From positions 1 to 64,000 of the forward strand of contig KV919141.1 in the NCBI GenBank assembly GCA_002049455.2: a DNA stretch of 64,000 nucleotides. Direction: 5' to 3'. Shown in pieces: positions 45,046 through 56,600 of the stretch. The notes below the pieces were generated by a model. It searched no databases, was not told the DNA's origin, and saw nothing but the letters and a program-made list of their open reading frames with translations. Position 1 is the stretch's first letter, and the number at the start of each line of letters is the position of its first letter. The translations under genes and the position numbers were made by a program. Origin of the DNA: Porphyra umbilicalis (lineage: Eukaryota > Rhodophyta > Bangiophyceae > Bangiales > Bangiaceae).

Positions 45046-45914
45046 CACTGTTCCGACTGCACCAGCACTTCTCGTCGTTCGACTACCCGCCCTCGAGCGA
45101 GTGCCCCCTTTTAAAGGAGCAAGTGCTGCAGTCGTTGCAGGAGCGCGAGACTTACACCCTGCGACCTGTGCACGCCCTCGCCTATCGCCTGCACCCGCAG
45201 TACATCGACTACTCAGACCAGCCCGACGCCCCCGAGATGTCTTCCGCATTTGTCCTGCTCAAGGCCTTGGCAGCTGCGCACGACATCAAGCTGGATCTGG
45301 CCGCGCACGGCTGCAACGACGACGCTGACCGGCCCTCCAAGTACAAGCGCGCCACATGTGAGGCAACTCTGGCCGAGTAGACAGCCTTCCGGTCCAAGTC
45401 CGTGGGAAATTTGGTAATGGAGGAGGCGTGGGAGACAAGCACCGTCACCAACCCTCATCAGTGGTGATTGTCTTGGGGGTCGGCCGTCCCGCACCTGCAG
45501 ACAGTTGCAGTCTATATCATGAAGATGCCAGTGGGGTTTGCGGCCGGGGAGCAGCCATTCTTCAACGCGGCACATACCCAGAGCAAGCTGAGGAGCAGGC
45601 TCTCCAATGAGACGCTGCACAAGCTTCTGTACGTGCACTTCAACTCCAGCGTGCTGCTCGAGGATCCGGTCCGCACTGCAGGCCATGTGGCAGCGGCGGG
45701 GGGGGCGTCTGTGGACGTGGATCTCGAAGCTATTGAGCTGCACGCGGACGACGATGTTCCGACAGATGTGGAGGAGGAGGAGCTGGGGATGGGGGTGGTT
45801 GCTGAGCTGCTGGCCGCCAACCTAGGCAATGGAGACGGCGAGGTGGGTTCTCTCGACGAGACCGAACCAGACGGAGAATGTCAGCCTGCAACGCAGCAGT
45901 CGACAACGCCGTGA
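45046..45914 (+). pseudogene. hAT transposase, C-terminal half
   Basis: It starts ALFRLHQHFSSFDYP, continues with HALAYRLHPQYID, which matches the family's aa-LNP-- segment, and ends in the hAT dimerisation region (AHTQSKLRSRLSNETLHKL, LLYVHFN). It reads in one frame apart from stops after TLAE (45378) and after HQW (near 45465). The second falls where the family has a conserved WW. The tail after 45690 is acidic and Gly-rich. Confidence 0.8.
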
Positions 45915-48295
45915 TTGGCAAGGGCGCGGGGTTGTTTTTAGTTAGGGGGTGGGCGCGGGTATTCGTGCACGATGAGTAACAGGAAGAGTGACTGGCTCGT
46001 GCTGGCGCTGGTCTAGCAGCATGCGCGCGACGCGACGGTGAACACGTGGGGCGTCCAGAAGGGCATCCTCGGCGGCGGCGGTGGCCGCGACGGCGACGAG
46101 GGAGGCGAGTCGGTGGCTGCCGGCTGACCGTTTGACGGCCGTGCTATGCGCCGTGCCCCCAACCGAGGTCCCCAAGTGCCAGTGCGGAGTCCGCGCGCGC
46201 GCGTGGCTGCCGGTGGGCACCGCATAGTGGCATTGGCGGGGTGATGCCCGTCAGCGCCGCACACCTTTGCAAATGTCAAGAATCGGCGAAATCAAACGCC
46301 AAGCATCCTTTCGTGAGTCGATCGCATTTCGCCAAAGCAACACCATCAAAGAAAAAAAAGAAAAAGAAGCGCGTAAAGACGGGCCGAGTCGTGCGCGTCT
46401 GCGGCTACTGCGCCACCCGCGATTACCCCGGGCCCCGCGGAGCGCGCCGCGCCCCCGCCGCCCAGCCGATCGCCCGGCCGCCGCCGCCGCCGCCGCCCCC
46501 CCTCCCCCCCCCCCCCCAGCACCCCCCGCCCCTCCTCCTCGGTCGCCGGCGGGCACGCGCGGGCGCCCGTCCCCCCCCCCCGACGCTGTCGCGGCGCCGC
46601 CGCCGTCGCGGCGGGCCGCCCACGCGGCGGCCGCGCGGTGCGCCGCCGCGCGGCGCCGACCACGGCGGCGACGCGGCGCGGCGCGGCGCGGCGACACGCT
46701 GGTCGGGTGGCCGCCGTCGCGGACGAGCGGCGCGCGCGCGCGTGGCGGTGCGCCACGCGGCCGCGCGGCCGCCCGCGCGCCGGCAGCGGCGACGGATCGG
46801 GGCGCCACGGCTGTGGGGTGGCGCGGCCGCGCGGGCCGACCGGGCAGCGGGGGCGCCACGTGGGGCAGGCGGCGTGCACGCCCCGACTCGCGTCGGCGAC
46901 GACATGCCGTGTTGCCATGGCTCCGCCGTTGGGGCACGCTGCGTCAGCACCACGGTGGTGGGGAGCTCCCCAACAGCCGGGCGCACCGCTGCTCCCGGCA
47001 CCATCAAGAAACACAGATATCCACAAGGAAAAGAAAGGGTCGGCGGCGGCTTGGCTGCACCAGAATAAAAATCGTTGGAAGACGCCACGCAACGCCCACG
47101 AGAGGCCGCATCCAACGGCTTCCCCCGCCGTGGTGGCACCAGATCGGCGGCGAGCGACTTGTGCCCCGGTTCCCGTCGGTGATGGCGCCTGCCGGTCGTC
47201 CCACCGGCGAGACCGTCGCAGGTGCCGCAACCGTCGGGACGACCGCGCGGGCATCCTCGCCCCCTCCTGCCCGCCCACCCACCATCCCCACAACGCCACC
47301 CCCGCCCCGACCGCCGGCCGCCACGACTCCAAGGCGAGGCGGCGGGGGCGACGATGACCTGCTACCTTCGCCATCCCCGCGGCCCTACAACGGGCTGTGC
47401 GGGGCGTGGGCGCGTCAAATTCAAAGGACAATCTCCGTGGACGGAGCCTATGCCGCAGGCACCCGTGCGGATGGCGCATGCGAGAGGAGTAGCGGTCATT
47501 GCCACGGCGTCCGTCGCTGGTGACGCCCACCAGGACGGCGGCAACAGAGTCCTCTAGCGGTCACCGCCAACGTCTACGTCATCTCGGCGGTTTGACCGAG
47601 GAGGAGCCCGTGTGGGCCTCCTCGCAGGACCTCCTCGACGGCTCCGCGCCCGGCACGCAGGTTCTCGTATGTGGCCACCCCCACGCACTGCTCGTCGGTC
47701 TCAAAGCCGCGACCGCGACCGCCCCCGCGTCTGGACGCACCAAACCGACGATGCAGATCACGCGTGACGAACAAACGTGACTGTGACTCACAGCCAAATA
47801 TCAAGTATTGGTATGCCCGTTTGTGGACAGCGCTCGAACGATCACCGTCGTCGTCCGACATCGCTGTCAGAGCGACGCACCCGTCGGGCATCCACGCGGT
47901 GGGTGTCCAGGGATCTGTGGCTGCCGGTTTGCCTGCCACGGACACAACGAATGTGCCGACAGCCCGTTGGCCTGCGTGTCACCCCGCGGACAGTGGGCAG
48001 GTGCGTGCGCTGCTCCTGTAGGTCGCCCGCTCGCCGCGGCCGCCGCACAGCTGCCCGCGCGCGGCCGCCTGTCCCGCCGCCCAGGACAAGACCGCCCCTG
48101 CCACAGCCGCTACCCGCCGCCACCGTCGCCGCCGCCGCCGGCACCGCCGCCACACCCGCTGATAGTACCGCTGCGCCCCCCGTCACGACGCCGCTGCGGT
48201 CCCTATCCCCTATTCCCCAGGCCTGGTCCGTGTGCCTCTCCCCCTCCATCCGGCCTCCCCACGAGCCTCCCGCCCCCCCCCCGTGGGTGGCCGCC
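45915..48295. other. Gene-poor region with GC-rich low-complexity tract
   Basis: 46380-46900 is extremely GC-rich with open frames in every phase and no recognisable protein. 46330-46375 carries an A/G-rich tract (a T-rich tract on the - strand). 47580-48290 leads into the sulfotransferase-like gene and may hold its promoter and 5' UTR. No gene is supported. Confidence 0.35.
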
Positions 48296-49123
48296 ATGGC
48301 GCACCCCGACAGCCCCGACCCACCGGCGGGCGCTCCCCCCCCCCCTCCAAAGAGCATCAAGGTCATTGGTGCGGGCTTTGGGCGGACGGGCACGCTCAGC
48401 CTGCAGGCTGCGTTGGAGACCCTCTACGCCGCGCCATGCTATCACATGGAGACCATCGTCCGCCCCAACCGCGTCGCCGGCCCTGGCGGCGACATGGCCA
48501 TCTGGGAAGCGGCGGTGGCGGCCGGGGGGCCCCCCGACTGGGGTGCCCTCTTTGACGCTCGTGGCGTTGCCGCCACCGTGGACTTCCCCGGGTGCCTCTA
48601 CTATGAGGAGCTGGCGCCCGTGTACCCCGACGCCAAGGTCATCCTCTCGGTCCGCCCCGCCACCGACTGGTTCCGCTCTTTTGCAGCCGTGACGGCGGCC
48701 ATGCCGCGCTTCCGCCCACTGCTGCGGGCCTTTCCCCGCGGCCGCCGCGTCCTCGCGCTCGTCACCGCGCTCGTGTACACGCCGGTGTTTGGGGCGCCCC
48801 ACGTGGTGGAGGGGGTGCTGCTGGACCGGGACGCCTGCATTGCCACGTACGAGCGGCACAACGTGGCGGTCGTGGCGCGCATCCCCCCTGAGCGGCTGCT
48901 CGTGTACCACCTGGGCGACGGCTGGGCGCCGCTGTGTACGTTCCTGGGTCTCCCGGTGCCGGATGTGCCGTACCCGCACGTGAACCAGGCGGGGGGGCTG
49001 CCGGCGCGCGTCCGCGCCACGCTCGCGTCCATGGCCTGGGCCGACGGCTGGCGGTGGGCGGCGGGGGTGGTGGCCTTCGTCGCCGTCGTCGCTGGCGTGC
49101 TGCGCCAGCAGGGTTTTTGGTGA
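48296..49123 (+). CDS. Sulfotransferase-family P-loop protein (Sulfotransfer_4 type), 275 aa
   Basis: From ATG 48296 (MAHPDSPDPPAGAPPPPPK). The P-loop IGAGFGRTGTLSLQAALE at the start of the domain would bind the phosphosulfate end of PAPS. CYHMETIV, VDFPGCLYYEELAPVYPDAK and VILSVRPATDWFRS follow in the order seen in the Sulfotransfer_4 family, a sulfotransferase-like group of unknown substrates common in fungi and algae. Near the end is VYHLGDGWAPLCTFLGLPVP, the family's conserved C-terminal motif. A single C-terminal hydrophobic segment (WAAGVVAFVAVVAGVL) suggests tail anchoring in a membrane. Length fits the family, and no intron is needed. The ATG context GCCGCCATGG supports the start. The frame is open upstream but Pro/Arg-rich and probably untranslated. 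Confidence 0.85.
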   Translation: MAHPDSPDPPAGAPPPPPKSIKVIGAGFGRTGTLSLQAALETLYAAPCYHMETIVRPNRVAGPGGDMAIWEAAVAAGGPPDWGALFDARGVAATVDFPGCLYYEELAPVYPDAKVILSVRPATDWFRSFAAVTAAMPRFRPLLRAFPRGRRVLALVTALVYTPVFGAPHVVEGVLLDRDACIATYERHNVAVVARIPPERLLVYHLGDGWAPLCTFLGLPVPDVPYPHVNQAGGLPARVRATLASMAWADGWRWAAGVVAFVAVVAGVLRQQGFW

Positions 49124-50180
49124 TTTTGGTAAGCGGAGGGCGCGGCGACCACGGCGGCCTCGGCCGGCCAGGTCCTGAGGCATACCCAAAAAAGATGAAA
49201 CACGGTTCTGCAGCAACGCCGTCTGGGCGGTGGCAGGGCGGCGACGCCTTGCACGACAAAAACAGATGGGTCCCAATGGACCGTCACTGTCTATTCACGG
49301 CTTCAGGTCGCTGTGTCGGGGGCATCGGCTTTCTTGACCTGCTTTACGCTGGGCTGGAACTTCCAGCCGCGCATCTCACACAATTAGGTACGAGTCCCGG
49401 GAACGACTGTCACTGTGAGCAGTGGATAAAGAATCGGTCACGAGTGACGGCAGGGTCAGACTAGGTCCCACCCATTCAAACGTCGCGGCGCAAGCGTCGG
49501 TCGCAGACCCCCTTAATCTGGGTAATTCAGTTCCTCTTAATCGGGGTGCTGCAAGGACAATCGGTCAATCGCGCGATCGAGCCCGAGCAGATTGTCGATC
49601 GCGATCCTCCCACTTATATGACAGGAGGTCATCGTCGCGATTCCGTACCACACTACTTGGGGACTTACCCGGGCGGTTTTCAGATTGGTGCCAGTACGTC
49701 TGAAATGGCTGTACTGGGCCATATTCGACCCCGCTTTTCCTCAGTGTCTACACTATCAGTATAGATGGCATATTCGCATTTTAGAGCAACAGTACGCGGC
49801 CAGCACGGTTCTGACACTGTTCAACGACATGTCCGGGAGCCGCCCCCCCCCCCCCTCACACCTCCAATTGGGGGCATCACCGCACCTGCTGAGACAAGTC
49901 ACGTGGCCCCCCTTGGCGCCACGATTGCGAGCGTGCCTGGGCTGGATTCGTATTCAATCAGTGGTCTGATACGTGATGCCAGCTGGAGAGCTGTCGTACA
50001 GGGCCGCACCAGCTGAATACGTTGCAGAAAACAGAAGCGTCTTTTATGGTTCTGTAGCGCCCTCTGGCTAGGGGTAGTACCTCCTCTTCCTACCTCCTCG
50101 CGCTCTTCCCCCGCCCCTCGCCACCCGACCCGAACCGCACATAAAAAGCCAGAACGAAGCAAGGACAGGGAGATCAGCAC
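49124..50180. other. No gene recognised
   Basis: Mixed-composition DNA with short frames only. A TATA-like ATAAAAAG occurs near 50140, ahead of a small open frame at 50181. Confidence 0.3.
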
Positions 50181-50549
50181 ATGCAGCGCCCCACGACCTC
50201 GCCGTCCGCATCCGCGCCGTCCGCAACGACTATAGGGGTAGCAGGGGCCGTAGGAGCAAATGAGACTGTAGAAATACATGGTACAGTAGGAGAACAATGG
50301 GCAGTAGGGCTAAAAGGGGAAGTATTGCGAAAGGAGACAGCGGAGGGAAAAGAGCAGTGGGCAGGAGACAGGCAGAAGGAGAAGAGCGACAGTAGGCGAA
50401 AAGGTGGCGGCAAAGGCCACATGGGCAGAGAGGGAAGAAGCACATCACTGGACATGTGCATATTTACGGAGGGAGAACGGCGGACCAAACGATACGCAGT
50501 GCACACATCATACCACTCTCCTTGTCCTACTAGTCCTCACGACACGTAA
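50181..50549 (+). CDS. Small hydrophilic open frame, 122 aa, hypothetical
   Basis: It starts MQRPTTSPSASAPSATTIGV and becomes Lys/Glu/Gly-rich (EVLRKETAEGKEQWAG). There is no signal peptide, no membrane segment and no family match. In its favour are an ATAAAAAG motif about 40 bases upstream and lower GC than the spurious frames nearby. It may still be chance. Confidence 0.2.
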   Translation: MQRPTTSPSASAPSATTIGVAGAVGANETVEIHGTVGEQWAVGLKGEVLRKETAEGKEQWAGDRQKEKSDSRRKGGGKGHMGREGRSTSLDMCIFTEGERRTKRYAVHTSYHSPCPTSPHDT

Positions 50550-52575
50550 CGTACTTGAGACCTAAAAATACAAGACGGGCGAGGGGGCTGTCAACGACGC
50601 GCAGCTCGGGCGTGACGGGATCCGTACGCGGTAGAGCAAGCCTTGACGCCGGCGTGACTCCCTGCCCCTCCTTCATGCGCGACGACGGCGGTAGCCGTTA
50701 GAGGTAACTGTACCGCGGCCGAACGCCTTGAAGGCGCAGGGGGTGCGGGGGGGCGGGGGTTCGCGAGGGCTGCCGGAGTGGGGGGCACGGCCAGGTGGTA
50801 CCATTGCGGGTCAATGGCCCACTGGACGCCGTTCCCCGGGGAGTTTCCACGTTGGCTGACCCTCCTAAGAGCGACATACGCTGCACCAATCGATGATCGC
50901 CCGAAGCAACGGGTAGTCAGAACGCGGCCACTGAGGATCCGATCCCAGCCTATGTCTGTGAGAACAGATGACCATTGACCGCCCAGTAAGGCTCACAGTG
51001 TCAACAAATGAGGGTCGAGATCCCCGCATAAGGCGTGCCGCCCTCCACACAACTGATGGTGAGGAGTGCTGGGTCCACACACAAGGCTTGCAGCTCTCCA
51101 CATGGCGGATGGTTGACAGAACAGCACACTGAAGTATGACACCTCGGCTGACAAGTAACTTCTACACCCGATTTTGGGGCGTTCTTGAGAGGGTTACTTT
51201 ACTGTCAACTAGTTGGATGGGTGGCCGTGGGCGCAGTCTGCAAGCCGGTGACGTCAGTCACTACGAGATGTGACCGGCCGAATGATTGCTGGCGGTGGGT
51301 GTGTGTAGGGCATTGACGGAGTGGGGGCATGGGCGCCCGTGAGCAACTGCGGCGGGTGTGGGGTGGGGGTGCGTATCAGGCGTCGATGGAGAGTCCGTCG
51401 ACGTTGGCATCGACGAAGCGGAGGCGTTGGCGTGGCCGCAGCCTTGTAAGCAGATGCAGTCATCACGATGAGATCTGACCTGGGGTATCACAGGGGGTTC
51501 AGTGAGGGCCACGTAGAGCGCAGCGCAGCGTTCCAGAAATCCAGCGAAGAACCGCCGGAGTTGATCCGTGACCAGTCTCGTCCAGGCCTTGCATCGAGGC
51601 ATTGAATCGTCTCACGCACGAAAATTCCCTCTCGACCCGGTGAGGCTACATTAGCGATCCGGCGAGGCTACATGACCAGGAATCCCGCCGAATCCCACCG
51701 CCGTCGGCGGGGACAACACCAGGACTGAGGGCGCCACTTGTAGCCTGCGTTTCCACGGGCTGGTGAGAGGCCAGTGGAGCCCGCGCCACCCCAGCAGTGA
51801 TTTCACTTTCTGGGTACAAATTCTAGGCCGCAGTACGCCCCAGTACAGTCAATATCCGCTTACCGCAGCCAGGGGACCAACGCTTAGTAGGGTGGTAGGA
51901 CGGTACATTGGAACAGGGATGATCCGGCTAATACAGCAATTCCAAGATTCCTCCATTCTCGTACTTTCGGGAGGGGACTGAACTCGTTTACAGAGCCTCG
52001 CTCCCAGGACACTGTGGAGGGGTGCTTGCGACACGTCGGTCCCCTGATGGTCCCCTCACTGCCACGTATGACCCCCTGTCAGAAGGTAAGGAGGAGTCCG
52101 AGCGTACCCTTCGGGCAGGGGACCGCATCGCACCCCTGTCAGAATACGTCATGGGCGCCTTCACGATCTATACTGCCCCTCTCCTCTGCCCCTGCATCGA
52201 CCGACTCGATCTCTGTGTCGACCGTCACCCGCATGGCCCGCCCATGCGTGGCGGTGTCGTCGGCGGTGGAGCTCCTTCACCCAAGCGCCGCCGCTGGCAT
52301 TGTCGTGTTGACCGCGGTGGAAAGGCCCATCGAGACTTTCGTCGTGGCGCCACCCGCCACGGTGGCCGTCCCCACGCGGTGGTCGGTCGGCCTCCCCCTG
52401 TCGCCCCCGTTGCCTCTGTTGGCGTCGACCGGCGACGAGTCCGTGACTCGCGCACACGCGCACGCTGCCGCCACCTCCCTCACTCGTACGGACGAGCACT
52501 GCGGTGTCACGCGCAGTCGCGTCCCAGGTGACCGGCGCGTCTGTGTGGTGCGTCTCCCCAACCTTTTGTGTTGCT

Positions 52576-52606
<31 letters not shown>

Positions 52607-53480
52607 CGCTGGCGCCCTCTACAACGACCAGAACTCCCCGCTGGCTCTAAGTCAGCAGTGGCACCGGGCGCCATTGTCCCATCCAAGAGGCCACGGCGCC
52701 ACCGCTGCCGCCGCCGCCGCCGCCGCCACCGCCGCCGCTGCCACCGACGCGGGGCCAGCCCCCTGCAAGCGTGCGCACCGAGCGGTGCGGAGGAGCTCGC
52801 GCTGACCTCCGCGAGGTCGTCTCAAGGTGCCGCACCACCACGCTCGAAAGGACGGTGGCCACCGCGGGCACACCCTGTCGGCACCTGAACCTGCGGTCGA
52901 CAAGCGGAAACTGACACGTTCCTTTAACACGAAATGGCCGGCGCGACCGTCCAGCTGGCCAACGCCTCCGTGGACGGCCGGCACCCTGGGTGCCCCGCCC
53001 AGCCTCGGTCTCTGAGACGGTGCCACCCCAGCGTCCTCCCCGTTTACAGAACCAATACTGCCACTGAGCCCCCCTTCACTCCTCTACAGCCGTAATTTAC
53101 ATCGGGCGTCGTACGCGCCGAGCGCGCAAAATGCACATCCCCGCCGGACCGTTTCGAACATGGCATTGAGTACAGGGATGCGCTCGTAGAAAAACAATAT
53201 ATGCAGTACCAGCAGAAATATACGCTCAGTCTTTTTTTCTTAACCGTTTTTTGCATGCCGCACCGCTGCGGCGAGGAATCTCGTTTTTCTCTCCTTCGAG
53301 ACGAACACACGCTATTCTCTTTCTCTCTCTCAGCGGCCCAATCAAATTGCAGCGTGCAATCGCCGGCCAGGCTGACAGTACAGGGTTCGATCAGGCGCTG
53401 GTCGCCCCGCGCCGCCCGCCCCGCTTCGCCCGCCCCGCCCCGCCGGCCCCGCCCGCTCACCCGTCTTGGACGTCGAGGCA
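50550..53480. other. Gene-poor region
   Basis: No recognisable protein. At 51640-51680 the motif GAGGCTACAT occurs twice, 30 bases apart. 52570-52610 is a (GGC)n-type triplet tract, and 52690-52760 a (GCC)n tract on the same strand. AT-rich DNA at 53170-53360 ends with GGCCCAATCAAATTG. Confidence 0.35.
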
Positions 53481-53650
53481 CCAGGTCGCCCGCGCAATGC
53501 GCGCCCACCCGCGCTGGGGGTCCAGCCCCCCCATGCGCCCACCCGCCAACGGGCAGCCAGCGGGTGATGGACGCTCTCCCCGGCCGGACGGCCGCCTGAC
53601 GGCCGGCGGCCAGCCGCCGCCGCCGACCTGCCCCTGCATCCCACCTGCCG
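53481..53650 (+). repeat. GC-rich dispersed repeat, copy inverted at the window end
   Basis: Starting CACCAGGTCGCCCGCGCAAT, this 170-bp stretch matches the reverse complement of 63835-64000 with few differences. It leads into degenerate CACCTGCC-type units. The second copy is cut by the window edge. Confidence 0.8.
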
Positions 53651-56600
53651 CTGTCGCCCACCCGTGGCCACCGCCACCTCCTGTCGGCGTCTCTCCTGCG
53701 GCCCCCGCCTTTCTGCCTCTGCCAGCCGTCTGCCATCATCGTCCGCCTGCCCCGCCGCCCAAGTGCCGCTGCCTCGTACCTGCCCCTGCCCACCCGCCTG
53801 TCTCTGGCGCACAACTGTCACTTCCACCCACCTAGAGCCGCCGGCCCACCCGCTTTTGGCGTTAAACTGCCACCACAGTCCACCTGACGCCACGACCCAC
53901 CTGTCTCTGTCAGGCGTCTGGCGCCGCCGCTCGTCTGTCCCTGCCACTCACCTGTGTCCGCCTGTCTGCCGCCGCCGACCACCATCCGCTGCCCGCCCAC
54001 CTGTTTCCGCTGATTCTCTTGCCTACCACATCCACCCTTACGCGCTGCCGACCGGCCTCGCGCGCTCGTCCGCACTTGTGCCGTCTTTCTGGCGCACGTC
54101 CGCGGCATCGCGGCCGCGCTGGCGGCGACAACTGTCGCTGCCGCCGGCGTCTGCGGTCTGCGCCGGTGGGGGGGGAGGCGCGCCCGAGACTGTTCAGAGC
54201 GCTGGGGATGTAGGTGGGTGCGGTTTTTCCCTGGCGGAGGCGTTGCTATCGCCGGGGTATTTCGACACTCACCTGCACCTGCAACACCGCCCCCGAGTTC
54301 ATTGCTTTTGTGTCGGGGTCCCACCACCACGCCGGCGGTCATCGCTTGTTTGTCGGGGTCCCCGGCGACTCCCACTGTCGCCCATCACACCACGCCGACG
54401 GGAGTCGCTATTGGGGGGGCGGTTCTCGCTGCCCCCCGTCGTCTCCCACGCACCACGCCGTCGGTCGACGCAGCTAGAGGGGCACTGGACGCTCCCCACT
54501 GCGACCTACCACACCAAGCTGTAGGTGACGTAGCCGCTAAATATACTCAGTGAACATGACCGTTGGGTCGTTTCTAAAAGTCAATCGGCGTCGGAGTACA
54601 CTTCTAGAAAACTGGCAGGTCCACGACATACAGAAAAAATGCCTCTCTCTCCTTGGTGTCTCAATATGGGTTGGTCGCATCGTAGCGACCTTTTGTTGCA
54701 TTCTCTCATTTACAACAGAGGAACGCAGAGCCTCTATTCTTTCTCGCTGGTCCAATCAAAGAACATCGTCGTACTACGTGCCTATACCCCCGCCCCGCCC
54801 ACCTGCGCACCGTCGATAACGCCGCCCCCATCGTCGCCCACCACCGTGTCGTCGCCGCCGCCGCCGCCGCGGTTAGGGTGCCGGGCGTCAACGCCGACGC
54901 CGACCAACTACCCTTCGAGCGCTGCGCGGACGGCAGCGCCGACCTCCCGGTCGACGCCTGCCTCGGCGCCCGCCTCGGCGGGCGCGCCGGTGTCGGCCGC
55001 CCCCGTCTGCGCCGCCAAAGGCACCGCGGCTCAGGCCTTGGCCGAAGTGTCGTCGGTCGCCACAGGCCGCAGTGTTGACGGCGGCTATGGCCGCATGGTC
55101 GCCGTCGGGCCGCCGCCCCCCGCCTATTGCGTCGTTGACGGCGGGGGGCAGGCGCAGCGCGGCCTTGTCGCCCGTGGGGGGCAGGAGCGCCGCTTTCTAG
55201 GCGGTCGTGGCGCCGCCCCCGGGGTGGGGCGAGCGCGGCTCGGCCTTGTCGTCTGGGAGGGGGGGGGGGGAGCCACCTGTCCAACGGGGGTGTGGGCCGC
55301 CATGGCCTTCGCGCCATCCCCCTGCGGGCGCCCCGCCACTGCCGGCGCCGACTGCAACAGGGGCGACTCCTAGGCGGCCGCGGCACCGCAGCCGCCGACT
55401 GCCGTCGCCGCACTGCCCCTGCCGCTGCTTGCGGTGCCGTGCGCACCGTGCGCCGCCGCCGCCGCCGCGAAGCCGTTGACATCTTCCTCGCCGTCGGGGG
55501 GGGGCACAACCGCGCACGGTTGGCGGTCGGGACTCCGAGGGACGGGCTCGGCCGCCGACGGGCTGGCTCCGGCGGGCGTCCCCGCCGCCGCTGCGGCACC
55601 GCCGACCGAGCCGCCAGCACCCGCCGTTCACCACCTTCGCGCCCTGGCCGGCGTCGGCCTCGCCGGTGTTTCCCGTGACGGGCGCGCCGCCGGGCACGCG
55701 CTGGCCACCGGACGCCTCCCATGTCGCCCTCCACGCCACCGCCGAGCCGTCGGTGACCGTGCCCACCCCGACGCGGTTCGCGCCGTCCGCCTGCTAGACG
55801 CCTCCGAACGTCGATGTGGCGGCCGCGGCGTCGACACCGGTCCCGTCGCTCAACGGCTCGGGCATCGTCGGTATGGTCGGGTTGGCTCCCCGCGTCGACG
55901 ACTTCGCCGCCGACGGACGGCACCGCCTCGGCCACGCGGAACGCCATCGCCACTCCAGCGGTCCGGATCACCGCCGGCGCCGCCTAGGACGGGTGCGTTT
56001 TGCCGGTGGCGCCGGCGCCGCTGTCGCATTACAGCGTCGCCAAGCAGCCTCAACCGCCGGCTTTGGTTGCCGCCGCCGCTGGCCCAGGCAGCGCGCGGCT
56101 CACGTTGCCGCTGCGCGGCGGGGGGAACTCCGCTGTTGCCGCGAGCTCTCCTGCCCCCCGCTACGCCGTCCCACCAAACTCCGACTCGTCGGCGCTCGAC
56201 TTGGAGCGCCCAGTGGGCGCGCTAAGTCCCGCCGCCAAAGACCACGACACCGCCCGCGCCCGCGCTGGGGCGCAGGCCGCCAGCTGCCTGGGCGCCGCCA
56301 TGCAGCGATCCGGGCCGCCCGCGTCGCTGACGGCGGGGGAGACACAGAACGCGTCGTTGACGTCCGGGAAGGGGGGAACGCCGGTAGCCCGCCAGTATTA
56401 GGGGTCGTTTTCAGCTAAAAGCTTCTCCCGTCCCACATGGCTCGCGGCGGACGACGTCGTCCGCGCCGTCGCCGCACGCCTTGTCGTTTCCACCGCCATT
56501 GACGCCTGCGACCGTGCGTCCGACGACGCGCGCCATGCTCATCACGCCATAGCTGGCCGTGCGGGCCCCACGCTGGCGCGCCGCAATGCCGCTGCACGGG

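Larger units (their letters stand above)
24454..45914 (+). mobile_element. Decayed hAT-type element (DUF659-like transposase) split by nested insertions
   Basis: The two halves of one hAT transposase gene lie at 24454-25339 and 45046-45914 on the same strand, with a 16-base sliver at 35701-35716 between two insertions. Removing the foldback element at its TA duplication and element D at its CTCAG duplication gives an open junction reading DGRCL-GMVRS-ALFRLHQ. That is the expected continuation of the family after its LLEPL motif. The coordinates span the inner insertions. True ends are not known because no terminal repeats were identified. Confidence 0.75.
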
